NCBI GenBank assembly: GCA_003697065.1
Contig: RFFY01000391.1
Span: 1-5,919 of the forward strand
Length of the DNA: 5,919 nucleotides
Origin: Actinomyces sp.
Lineage (GTDB): Bacteria > Actinomycetota > Acidimicrobiia > Acidimicrobiales > Aldehydirespiratoraceae
Direction: 5' to 3'
This document shows, piece by piece, positions 1 to 5,879 of the stretch (position 1 is the first letter of the stretch; each line of letters starts with the position of its first letter). The notes beneath the pieces were generated by a model. It was not told where the DNA came from. It saw only the letters and a program-made list of their open reading frames with translations, and did no database searches. The translations under genes and the position numbers were made by a program.

Positions 1-264
1 ATTGCGGTAGGGCGCCACCGACAGATAGGTGAGCAGGCGCAGGCGCTCGGTGACGGCCGCCGCGAACGACAAGGCGACGAAGGGATCGAGGCTCTGGTGC
101 CCCCCCGACGCCAACCAGCGGACCCCCGGTGCCGGGTGCTCGGCGAAGGCCATGCCGGACCAGCCGGCGCTCTCGGCCACCCGGGCGAGCTCGGTCACCG
201 GGCCCGCCTCGAGGAGGGAGCCCTCGGTGCCGTGGCGGTCCGGGTACTGCAGGATGAACTCCAT
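1..264 (-). CDS. Luciferase-like monooxygenase (LLM-class, probably F420- or flavin-dependent oxidoreductase), N-terminal part cut by window edge
   Basis: Reading the minus strand from the ATG at 264-262 gives 88 uninterrupted codons that run off the left edge, so this is the 5' part of a longer gene; family members are usually about 300-400 residues. The peptide starts MEFILQYPDRHG and has the family's first beta-alpha units. An acidic and alanine-rich helix leads into AGWSGMAFAEHP (residues 33-44), matching the usual G(F/W)xxxxxxEH strand. It is followed by LDPFVALSFAAAVTERLRLLTYL (residues 59-81) and APYRN (84-88), matching the DP-hal-AaT-RirlgT-v-p-RnP pattern of bacterial luciferase-like TIM barrels. 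Such enzymes use reduced FMN or, often in actinobacteria, F420 to reduce or oxygenate small substrates in the cytoplasm. The substrate and cofactor cannot be told from this fragment. No clear Shine-Dalgarno precedes the ATG, so a leaderless start is possible. The gene diverges from the Fe-S gene at 336. Confidence 0.85.
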   Translation of the reverse strand, partial: MEFILQYPDRHGTEGSLLEAGPVTELARVAESAGWSGMAFAEHPAPGVRWLASGGHQSLDPFVALSFAAAVTERLRLLTYLSVAPYRN

Positions 265-335
265 ACGAGCGGCTAGGGTCGCATCCGACGCCCACGGGCG
301 CCACCGCCGGCCGGTCCGACCCCCGGAGTCCGCCC
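265..335. promoter_or_regulatory. Divergent intergenic region with candidate -10 box
   Basis: This 71-base gap separates the start codons of two divergent genes, so it must hold promoters for both unless transcripts enter from elsewhere. On the plus strand TAGGGT (274-279), within GCTAGGGTCG, fits the actinobacterial TAnnnT -10 consensus; no convincing -35 is seen. It would give the Fe-S gene a leader of about 50 bases. Because CTAG is self-complementary, the minus strand also reads TAG about 11 bases before the ATG of the oxidoreductase, which would suit a leaderless transcript, though its sixth base is not T. GGAG at 325-328, seven bases before the ATG at 336, is a reasonable ribosome binding site. 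The promoter assignments are inference from short matches. Confidence 0.35.
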
Positions 336-1205
336 ATGACCCGCACCGTCTCCGTCGCCCCGCCCGATCCCACGGCGAGCGGGACCCCCGTGGCCCTCAC
401 CGTCGACGGCGTGGAGGTCGAGGTCCCCGCCGGCACCACCGTCAAGGACGCGGCGGCCCGGGTCGGGGTCGTCACCCCCACCCTGTGCTGGGCCGCCAAC
501 CTCACCCCGGTCAGCGCCTGTCGCCTGTGCGTGGTCGAGGTCGAGGGCGCCCGGGCCCTGGTGCCCTCCTGCTCCCGGCCCGTGGAGCCGGGGATGGTGG
601 TGCACACGGACTCCGAGCGGGTCCGCCGCAGCCGTCGCCTCGTCCTCGAGCTCCTGGCGTCGAGCGTCGAGCTCGACCAGGCCCCGGAGCTGGTGGACCA
701 CATGGCGACCTACGGCGCCGACCCGGCGCGCTTCGGCGACGGGGAACGGGTGAGCGAGCCCGTCCGCGACGTCGACGACCTCTTCGTGCGCGACTACGAG
801 CGGTGCGTCCTGTGTTACAAGTGCGTCGAGGCGTGCGGTGACGACGCCCAGCACACCTGGGCCATCGCCGTGGCCGGTCGGGGCTTCGACGCCCGGATCG
901 CCACCGAGTTCGACGTCGCCCTCGACCGATCGGCCTGCGTCTACTGCGGCAACTGCATCGGGGTGTGTCCCACCAACGCCCTCCAGTTCCGCACCGAGTA
1001 CGAGCTGAGGGCCGCCGGCGACTGGCGCCCCGACGACCAGAGCGTCACCCGCACCGTCTGCGGCTTCTGCGGCGTGGGGTGCAACCTCGAGCTCCACGTC
1101 CAGGACGAACGCATCGTCAAGGTCACCTCCCCGGTCGACCACGAGGTCACCAGCGGCCACCTCTGCGTGAAGGGCCGCTTCGGCTGGGCCCACGTCCACG
1201 CCTGA
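336..1205 (+). CDS. Stand-alone NuoG/FdhA-type iron-sulfur protein (2Fe-2S + two 4Fe-4S + molybdopterin-type Fe4S4 motif), no catalytic domain
   Basis: This 289-residue protein is equivalent to the N-terminal electron-transfer segment of NAD-linked formate dehydrogenase alpha subunits and NuoG. Residues about 18-95 form a 2Fe-2S ferredoxin fold with ligands C51, C62, C65 and C79. Residues about 150-215 hold two 4Fe-4S motifs: C157-C160-C163-C167 (CVLCYKCVEAC) and C201-C204-C207-C211 (CVYCGNCIGVCP). Residues 240-281 match the Fe4S4 domain that opens molybdopterin oxidoreductases, with C242, C245, C249 and C277 followed by the usual VKGRFGW. The protein then stops, where relatives continue for about 500-600 residues with the Mo/W-pterin domain. 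The His/Cys3 cluster motif normally found after the 2Fe-2S domain is also missing: residues 105-125 keep the helix but carry no cysteine. The start has GGAG seven bases upstream. It probably passes electrons between a partner dehydrogenase and another carrier in the cytoplasm; the partner is unknown. HoxU-type diaphorase subunits are related but lack the last motif. Confidence 0.88.
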   Translation: MTRTVSVAPPDPTASGTPVALTVDGVEVEVPAGTTVKDAAARVGVVTPTLCWAANLTPVSACRLCVVEVEGARALVPSCSRPVEPGMVVHTDSERVRRSRRLVLELLASSVELDQAPELVDHMATYGADPARFGDGERVSEPVRDVDDLFVRDYERCVLCYKCVEACGDDAQHTWAIAVAGRGFDARIATEFDVALDRSACVYCGNCIGVCPTNALQFRTEYELRAAGDWRPDDQSVTRTVCGFCGVGCNLELHVQDERIVKVTSPVDHEVTSGHLCVKGRFGWAHVHA

Positions 1206-1240
1206 TCCGCCCCCGGCCGGCCGCCACCGGATCGCCGCCT

Positions 1241-1254
1241 GGGCCGAAGGGCCC
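1241..1254 (+). terminator. Possible hairpin downstream of the Fe-S gene
   Basis: GGGCC (1241-1245) and GGCCC (1250-1254) can pair around a GAAG tetraloop, 36 bases after the Fe-S stop codon. A second, imperfect stem, 1260-1265 with 1274-1279 including one T-G wobble, follows around a loop containing TCTTT. There is no proper T-tract, so intrinsic termination is only a suggestion. The remainder of the 172-base gap (1206-1377) shows no convincing gene, and no catalytic-domain remnant was recognised in it. Confidence 0.22.
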
Positions 1255-1367
1255 GACGTGGTGGGTCTTTCGTCCCGCCCGGGTGGGGACCTCTGCAGGT
1301 GGGCCCCGGGCGCGCCGATACGACGGGGGGCGACCGGCTGCACCCGACCAGTGGCGCCCGACCGTGT

Positions 1368-1372
1368 GGAGG
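1368..1372 (+). promoter_or_regulatory. Ribosome binding site GGAGG deciding the start of the PH-like gene
   Basis: GGAGG lies five bases before the ATG at 1378. The reading frame is open back to a GTG at 1258, but that upstream stretch encodes an unstructured, low-quality peptide and that GTG has no comparable site. A GTG directly before the ATG (1375) is too close to the site. The ATG at 1378 is therefore preferred. Confidence 0.6.
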
Positions 1373-1377
1373 TGGTG

Positions 1378-1842
1378 ATGGGGGTTTCGGCGAAGATCAC
1401 GACGGCGTTGGCCGCGGTGGTGGATGCGGGGGAGTCGGTGCTCGTGTGGCGCCACGTGGCCTCCCACGGACGGGTCGAGCCCGGCGAGCGGGCGGTGACA
1501 CCCCTGCTCGGGCCGGGCCTGCACCGCGCCGTCGAGGCCGGCGCCTCTGTCGTGGGACGCTCCGAGGTCCCCGACGGCACCAACCTGGTCGCCGTCACCG
1601 ACCGGCGTCTCGTGTGGTGCCACCGCTCCCTGCTCACCGGTGAGGTCGACGTGCGGGGCTTCGACCCCCTCGTCGCCGTACGGGAGGTGGCCATCGAACC
1701 GGCCCGCATCGCGCTGGCGAAGCTGCGACTGGTCCTCGTCGGCGGTACCACGGTGACCTTCGATCTGCCCTCGGATCACCGGGCCACGGAGTTCGCCGAG
1801 ACCCTGCGCGCCGCAGCGTCCGCCGTGGGCGCCCCCTGCTAG
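1378..1842 (+). CDS. Hypothetical protein with probable bacterial PH-like domain
   Basis: This 154-residue soluble protein is not recognised by name. A short helix (residues 5-17) precedes GESVLVWRHVASHG (18-31). A loop with LLGPGL follows (43-48), and then NLVAVTDRRLVWCHRSLLTGEV (69-90), a strand-turn-strand pattern typical of bacterial PH/YokE-like domains, in which 'vaVTdrRlv' marks a central hairpin. A further strand pair, IALAKLRLVLVGGTTVTFDLP (111-131), and a final helix, HRATEFAETLRAA (134-146), complete the order of elements expected for a PH barrel capped by a C-terminal helix. No signal peptide, membrane segment or catalytic motif is visible. PH-like domains in bacteria mostly act as binding modules, and no ligand can be named. 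It lies between the Fe-S gene (172 bases upstream) and metY (57 bases downstream), and neither gap tells what it works with. The fold assignment is moderate-confidence inference from the pattern. Confidence 0.7.
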   Translation: MGVSAKITTALAAVVDAGESVLVWRHVASHGRVEPGERAVTPLLGPGLHRAVEAGASVVGRSEVPDGTNLVAVTDRRLVWCHRSLLTGEVDVRGFDPLVAVREVAIEPARIALAKLRLVLVGGTTVTFDLPSDHRATEFAETLRAAASAVGAPC

Positions 1843-1845
1843 CGT
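1840..1845 (+). promoter_or_regulatory. Candidate -10 box of metY, overlapping the upstream stop codon
   Basis: TAGCGT fits TAnnnT and sits in GCTAGCGTCG, nearly identical to the box at 273-282 before the Fe-S gene. The TAG stop codon of the PH-like gene forms its first three bases. Transcription from here would give metY a leader of roughly 45-50 bases. No good -35 is evident, so this is tentative, and read-through from the upstream gene is equally possible. Confidence 0.28.
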
Positions 1846-1899
1846 CGGCGCCCACACCGGGCTCGGCCCGGTACCCGGACCCCAGCCGCGAGGTGCCCG

Positions 1900-3195
1900 A
1901 TGGTCGCGCCCGACGAGTTCCGCTTCGACACCCTCAGCCTCCATGCGGGCCAGCGCCCCGATCCCACCACCGGGGCCCGGGCCGTGCCCATCTACTTCAC
2001 GACCTCCTACAGCTTCACCGACACCGACCAGGCGGCCGGCCTGTTCAACCTCGAGCTCCCGGGCCACATCTACTCGCGGATCTCGAACCCCACCGTGGCC
2101 GTGCTCGAGGAGCGCATCGCCGCCCTCGAAGGCGGGGTGGGCGCCGTGTGCACCGCCTCGGGTCAGGCCGCCTTCCACCTGGCGGTCGTCACCCTCATGG
2201 GCGCCGGGGGCCACATCGTCGCCAGCCGCAACATCTACGGCGGCACCCACAACATGTTGAACCTCACCCTGCCCCGCTTCGGCATCACCACCACCTTCGT
2301 CGACCCCCGCGATCCCGACGCCTTCGCCGCCGCCATCACCGACGAGACCCGCCTCGTGTTCGCCGAGACCCTGGGCAACCCCGGCATCGAGGTGCTCGAC
2401 GTGGCCGCCGTGGCCGAGGTCGCCCACGCCCACGGCCTGCCCCTGATGGTCGACTCGACCTTCACCACCCCCTGGCTCCTGCGGCCCCTCGAGCACGGCG
2501 CCGACATCGTCATGCACTCCGCCACCAAGTTCCTGGGCGGCCACGGTGTGGCGCTCGGTGGTGTCCTCGTCGACGGGGGCACCTTCGACTGGGAGGCGTC
2601 GGGACGCTTCCCGACCCTCACCGAGCCCTACGCCGGCTACCACGGCATCGCCTTCAGCGAGGAGTTCGGCCCCGCCGCCTTCATCACCCGGGCCCGGGCG
2701 GAGGGGCTGCGCGACTTCGGGGCGGCGATGAGCCCCGCCAACGCCTTCCAGATCCTCCAGGGGGTCGAGACCCTGCCCCTGCGTATGGCGCGTCACGTCG
2801 CCAACGCCGAGCGCGTCGTCGACTTCCTCCGCTCCCACGAGGCCGTGGCCTGGGTGCGCCATCCTCACGCCCCCGAACACCCCGACCACGAGCTCGCCGC
2901 CCGCCTCCTGCCCCGCGGCGCGGGGGCCATCTTGTCGTTCGGCATCGTCGGGGGCCGCGAGGCGGGGCGGCGTTTCATCGAGGCGGTCCGCCTCGCCTCC
3001 CACCTCGCCAACGTCGGTGACGCCAAGACCCTCGTCATCCATCCGGCGTCCACCACCCACCAGCAGATGTCGGCCGCCGATCTGGCCGCCGCCGGCGTGG
3101 GGGAGGATCTCGTGCGCGTCTCGGTCGGTCTCGAGGATCCCGACGACATCGTCGAGGATCTCGCCCGTGCCCTGCGCGCCTCCCAGCGGAACTGA
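1900..3195 (+). CDS. metY: O-acetylhomoserine sulfhydrylase (O-acetylhomoserine aminocarboxypropyltransferase), PLP-dependent
   Basis: This cytoplasmic enzyme converts O-acetyl-L-homoserine and sulfide to L-homocysteine and acetate, the direct sulfhydrylation route to methionine. The 431 residues are complete and match the usual length of about 430 for MetY, longer than cystathionine gamma-synthases (about 380-400). The internal segment between about 225 and 275 (DWEASGRFPTLTEPYAGYHG and following) is typical of the sulfhydrylases. PLP-site signatures are all present: YSRISNPT (58-65; Tyr and Arg that bind the cofactor phosphate across the dimer), SGQAA (87-91), TLGNP (157-161), VDSTF with D185 (184-188), and HSATKFLGGHG with Schiff-base lysine K210. 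SLG-like NVGDAKTLVIHPASTTHQQ (371-389) and the substrate carboxylate arginine R406 in VRVSVGLED follow. The ATG at 1900 has GAGG six bases upstream. The alpha/beta hydrolase follows after 22 bases, probably in one transcript. O-succinylhomoserine use or a cysteine-forming role cannot be excluded from sequence alone. Confidence 0.93.
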   Translation: MVAPDEFRFDTLSLHAGQRPDPTTGARAVPIYFTTSYSFTDTDQAAGLFNLELPGHIYSRISNPTVAVLEERIAALEGGVGAVCTASGQAAFHLAVVTLMGAGGHIVASRNIYGGTHNMLNLTLPRFGITTTFVDPRDPDAFAAAITDETRLVFAETLGNPGIEVLDVAAVAEVAHAHGLPLMVDSTFTTPWLLRPLEHGADIVMHSATKFLGGHGVALGGVLVDGGTFDWEASGRFPTLTEPYAGYHGIAFSEEFGPAAFITRARAEGLRDFGAAMSPANAFQILQGVETLPLRMARHVANAERVVDFLRSHEAVAWVRHPHAPEHPDHELAARLLPRGAGAILSFGIVGGREAGRRFIEAVRLASHLANVGDAKTLVIHPASTTHQQMSAADLAAAGVGEDLVRVSVGLEDPDDIVEDLARALRASQRN

Positions 3196-3205
3196 CCGGG
3201 TAGCG

Positions 3206-3211
3206 AGGAGG
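3206..3211 (+). promoter_or_regulatory. Strong ribosome binding site AGGAGG deciding the start of the alpha/beta hydrolase
   Basis: A consensus AGGAGG sits six bases before the ATG at 3218, in the 22-base gap after metY. The frame stays open much further upstream, inside metY, but that part reads as an arginine, serine and proline-rich shadow peptide. The ATG at 3218 also places the protein start just before the family's first beta strand. Confidence 0.8.
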
Positions 3212-3217
3212 ACCGGC

Positions 3218-4045
3218 ATGGACATCGAGTACCGGGGCCGTCGGGTGCGGCTCGCCACCGGGGGCCGGCCCGTCGACGGCGACGAGCCCCTCGTGGTGCT
3301 CGTGCACGGGGCGGGCATGGACCGCACCGTCTGGCAGCTCCAGACCCGCTGGCTCGCCCACCACGGACGCCGGGCCGCGGCGGTCGACCTGCCGGGTCAC
3401 GGGGCCAGCGAGGGGCCGCCGCTCACCTCCATCGGGGAGCTGGCCGACTGGCTGGCCGGCCTGGTCGAGACCCTCGACCCCGGGGGCGCCTCGCTGGTCG
3501 GGCACTCGATGGGGTCCCTGGTCGCCCTCGAGACCGCGGCCCGCCACCCGGGCGCGGTCCAGCGCCTGGTCCTGATGGGGGTGGCGGCGTCCATGCCCGT
3601 GCACCCCGACCTGCTCGCCGCCGCCCGGGCCGACGACCCCCTGGCGGCCCGCCTCATCACCTCGTGGGGACTGGCGGTCCCCTCGCGTCTGGGGGGCCAT
3701 CCCACCCCCGGCCTGTGGATGAGCGGCGGGTCCACCGCCCTGTTGGCCCGCGCCCCCGGCGGGGTCCTCGGTGCCGACCTCGCCGCCTGCGACGCCCACG
3801 GCACCGGGGCGGTCGACGCCGCCGGCGCCGTCGCCTGCCCCGTCACCCTCGTGCTCGGTCGTGACGACAAGATGACCCCCGTCCGCGCCGCCGGTCCCCT
3901 CGTCGATGCTCTCACCGCGGCGGCGTCCGACGCCGGCATCGACCCGCCGACCGTCGTCGTCGTCGAGGGAGCGGGCCACATGATGATGCTGGAGGATCCC
4001 GCCGCCGTCCGCCGGGCGCTCGACGAGGCCCTGCCGGTCGCCTGA
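3218..4045 (+). CDS. Alpha/beta hydrolase fold protein
   Basis: This 275-residue cytoplasmic alpha/beta hydrolase is of normal family length with an intact catalytic set. An oxyanion-hole motif, HGAG, lies at 30-33 after the strand LVVLV. DLPGHGAS (57-64) is the conserved turn. GHSMG (95-99) carries the nucleophile S97. GRDDKMTP (214-221) supplies the acid, most likely D217, and GAGHMMMLEDP (251-261) the histidine H254. The cap between about 125 and 205 contains PTPGLWMSGGSTALL, a stretch I associate with uncharacterised members of this superfamily. The substrate is unknown; esterase, thioesterase or amidase chemistry are all possible. Start choice rests on AGGAGG six bases before the ATG. 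The 22-base gap to metY points to co-transcription and perhaps a role in sulfur amino acid metabolism. However, it lacks the length and characteristic motifs of homoserine O-acetyltransferase MetX, so it should not be taken as the missing acetyl donor step. Confidence 0.9.
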   Translation: MDIEYRGRRVRLATGGRPVDGDEPLVVLVHGAGMDRTVWQLQTRWLAHHGRRAAAVDLPGHGASEGPPLTSIGELADWLAGLVETLDPGGASLVGHSMGSLVALETAARHPGAVQRLVLMGVAASMPVHPDLLAAARADDPLAARLITSWGLAVPSRLGGHPTPGLWMSGGSTALLARAPGGVLGADLAACDAHGTGAVDAAGAVACPVTLVLGRDDKMTPVRAAGPLVDALTAAASDAGIDPPTVVVVEGAGHMMMLEDPAAVRRALDEALPVA

Positions 4046-4074
4046 GCGCCGCCGCTGGGCCCGGGTCCCGGCAT

Positions 4075-4091
4075 CCGGCAGGCGTTGCCGG
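4075..4091. terminator. Candidate hairpin between convergent genes
   Basis: The 58-base gap between the convergent stop codons contains a perfect 6-bp inverted repeat, CCGGCA (4075-4080) and TGCCGG (4086-4091), around a 5-base loop. A second copy of CCGGCA at 4068-4073 could pair with the same right arm. No T-tract follows on either strand. The position suits a bidirectional terminator, but in such GC-rich DNA a 6-bp stem is weak evidence. Confidence 0.3.
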
Positions 4092-4103
4092 CCGGCCCCG
4101 CGT

Positions 4104-5879
4104 TCAGACCTCGGTGCGGCGGCCGGGCAGGCGGGGGGCGGTGCGGGCGTCGACGGTGGCGGGCGACCATCCCCGTACCGAGTTGATGGTCCACACCCTC
4201 TCGGCCCCCAGCAGATCGTCGATGCCGACCCGGGCCTCGACCACCCGCCCCTCCTCGAGGAGCACCCGCCGCAGGGTTCCCGCCAGCAGACCCGCCTCGA
4301 GGCGGGGGGTCACGAGGCGACCGTCGACGTCGACCACGAGGTTGGCGATGCTGGTCTCGGTGACCTCGCCGTCGGGGGTCCACAGGACAACGTCGTCGGC
4401 GCCGGGTCGGCGGGCCCGGGCCTCGTCGTAGCGGGCCCGCCGGGTCGTCTTGTGGCGCAGGAACTCGTCACCGGGATCGACGGGGACGGTGTCGAAGGCC
4501 AGACGCACCGGACCGCCGTCGCGGCTCGGGAGGGGACGGCGCTGGATCTCGACCGCACCGTCGGGGGCCACCAGCACCCGCACCACCCCCGCCTCGTCCC
4601 CGTCGAGGCGGGTGAGGCGACGGCGCGCCTCGTCGGGGTGGAACTCGTAGCCGAAGTGGGCGGCCGAGCCGGCGAGGCGGTCGAGATGCTCGTCGAGGAG
4701 GGCGCAGCCCCCGTCGGGGTCCCACAGGAGGGTCTCGAGGAGGCGGAAGGCGGGCAGGGCGCGGGTCAGGATGCGGGCCTTGTGGCCGCACTCGGCCCAC
4801 TCCTCGTCGGTGTCGGAATCCCACACGATGCCGCCGCCCACCCCGTAGGTCACCGTGGCGCGGCGTCGGTCGACCCAGGCCGTGCGGATGGCCACGTTGA
4901 ACTCGAAGTCGGCCGGATGTCCCGGCTCCGGGGCCGGGGCCACGGTGCCGACGGCGCCGCAGTACACACCCCGGGCGTCGGCCTCGAGCTCGGCGATGAT
5001 GGCGCTCGTGCGTACCTTGGGTGCCCCCGTGATGGAGGCGGCGGGGAAGCAGGCGGCGAAGATCTCGGCGAGGCCGGCGTCGGTCTCGGCCGTCACCACC
5101 GAGACCATCTGGTGGACCGTCGGGTAGTGCTCGACCCGGTGCAGGGCGGGTACGCGCACGGTCCCGACGCGGGCGATTCGCCCCAGGTCGTTGCGCATCA
5201 TGTCGACGATCATGGTGTTCTCGGCCCGGTCCTTGGGGCTCGCCACCAGGGCGTCGGCGAGGCTCTGGTCGACGGCGGGGTCGGGATGACGGGGACGGGT
5301 CCCCTTCATGGGTCGCGACTCGAGCTGCTCGCCCCGACGGCGCAGGAACAGCTCGGGCGACGCCGAACACACGGCGGCGGACCCCAGCTCGACGAAGGCC
5401 TGGTGTTCGGCCCGCTGGGCCCGGCACAGGGCGGCGAAGAGGCCCTCGGGCTCACCGGCGAAGCGGGCCCGGAGCCGGTGGGTCACGTTGACCTGGTAGG
5501 TCTCGCCGGCGGCGATCAGTTCGTGGACCCGGGCCAGAGCGGCGGCGTGGTCGGCCTGCGACCACGCCGTGTGCCAGGCGCCCGCCTCGGCGTCGAGGTC
5601 GGCGGGACCCGACACCCGGCGGGCCCCGCCGAAGAAGCCGAAGGCGGCCAGGGGTACGTCGGGGTCGCGGCGGGCCCGCAGGGCGGGATCGAAGGCGGGT
5701 GACGCGTCGTAGGACACGAAGCCCACCGACCACAGGCCCCGCGCCGCCGCCCTCTCCACCTCGGCCAGGACGGCCGGCACCTCGTCGAGGGCGAGGGCGG
5801 TGGCGCCGCCGACGGGCCGCTCGAAGGACAGCCAGCGTCGCCCGGTCCCCGACGGCCAGCGCACCAGGGCGCGCTCCAC
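4104..5879 (-). CDS. pabBC: Bifunctional aminodeoxychorismate synthase component I / 4-amino-4-deoxychorismate lyase (PabB-PabC fusion)
   Basis: This 591-residue cytoplasmic fusion is predicted to carry out both steps from chorismate to 4-aminobenzoate for folate. Residues about 1-375 are PabB, with an N-terminal region ending in GFVSYDASPAFD and the chorismate-binding domain from about 110. Signatures are GETYQVN (125-131), PMKGTRP (190-196), DMMRNDLGR (226-234), ASITGAPK (281-288) and GGGIVWDSDTDEEWAECGHKAR (348-369). K192 in PMKGT is the lysine that separates aminodeoxychorismate synthases from anthranilate synthases, which have alanine there. Residues about 385-585 are a class IV aminotransferase-fold lyase: KTTRRARYDEAR with probable PLP lysine K477, GEVTETSIANLVV (504-516) and LEAGLLAGTLRR (527-538). 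The glutaminase partner PabA is not in the window. The start given is GTG at 5879-5877 without a clear ribosome site; the frame stays open to the right edge, so the true start may lie farther upstream, beyond the window. Confidence 0.92.
   Translation of the reverse strand: MERALVRWPSGTGRRWLSFERPVGGATALALDEVPAVLAEVERAAARGLWSVGFVSYDASPAFDPALRARRDPDVPLAAFGFFGGARRVSGPADLDAEAGAWHTAWSQADHAAALARVHELIAAGETYQVNVTHRLRARFAGEPEGLFAALCRAQRAEHQAFVELGSAAVCSASPELFLRRRGEQLESRPMKGTRPRHPDPAVDQSLADALVASPKDRAENTMIVDMMRNDLGRIARVGTVRVPALHRVEHYPTVHQMVSVVTAETDAGLAEIFAACFPAASITGAPKVRTSAIIAELEADARGVYCGAVGTVAPAPEPGHPADFEFNVAIRTAWVDRRRATVTYGVGGGIVWDSDTDEEWAECGHKARILTRALPAFRLLETLLWDPDGGCALLDEHLDRLAGSAAHFGYEFHPDEARRRLTRLDGDEAGVVRVLVAPDGAVEIQRRPLPSRDGGPVRLAFDTVPVDPGDEFLRHKTTRRARYDEARARRPGADDVVLWTPDGEVTETSIANLVVDVDGRLVTPRLEAGLLAGTLRRVLLEEGRVVEARVGIDDLLGAERVWTINSVRGWSPATVDARTAPRLPGRRTEV

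Noticed and set aside
29..841. Plus-strand frame spanning the left edge and the start of the Fe-S gene
   Set aside because: Arg/Pro-rich composition with no motif; it conflicts both with the luciferase-like peptide on the minus strand and with the cysteine-motif frame starting at 336.
1278..1310. Two CCCGGG copies (1278-1283, 1305-1310) with ACCT/AGGT between them, as a regulatory stem-loop
   Set aside because: The inner pairing is only four bases and the outer arms are self-complementary GC words expected often at this base composition.
1893..3020. Arg/Pro/His-rich plus-strand frame overlapping metY
   Set aside because: Frame-shifted shadow; the frame from 1900 carries every PLP-site motif of MetY.
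1147..3327. Very long minus-strand open frame (726 codons) opposite the PH-like gene and metY
   Set aside because: It is rich in Gly, His, Asp and Val in a repetitive way, has no recognisable motif, and lies antisense to genes with clear families. Such mirror frames are common in GC-rich DNA, where stop codons are rare.
3218..4045. Alpha/beta hydrolase as MetX (homoserine O-acetyltransferase)
   Set aside because: MetX proteins are about 350-380 residues with a distinctive GGSMGG-type elbow and extended lid. This one is 275 residues with GHSMG and an ordinary hydrolase layout.
4452..5702. Plus-strand open frame of 416 codons opposite pabBC
   Set aside because: Glycine- and valine-rich low-information translation without family motifs; it is a shadow of the strongly supported PabB-PabC frame.
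4104..5879. Anthranilate synthase component I (TrpE) instead of PabB
   Set aside because: The lysine in PMKGT and the fused class IV lyase domain point to aminodeoxychorismate synthesis; TrpE has alanine at that position.
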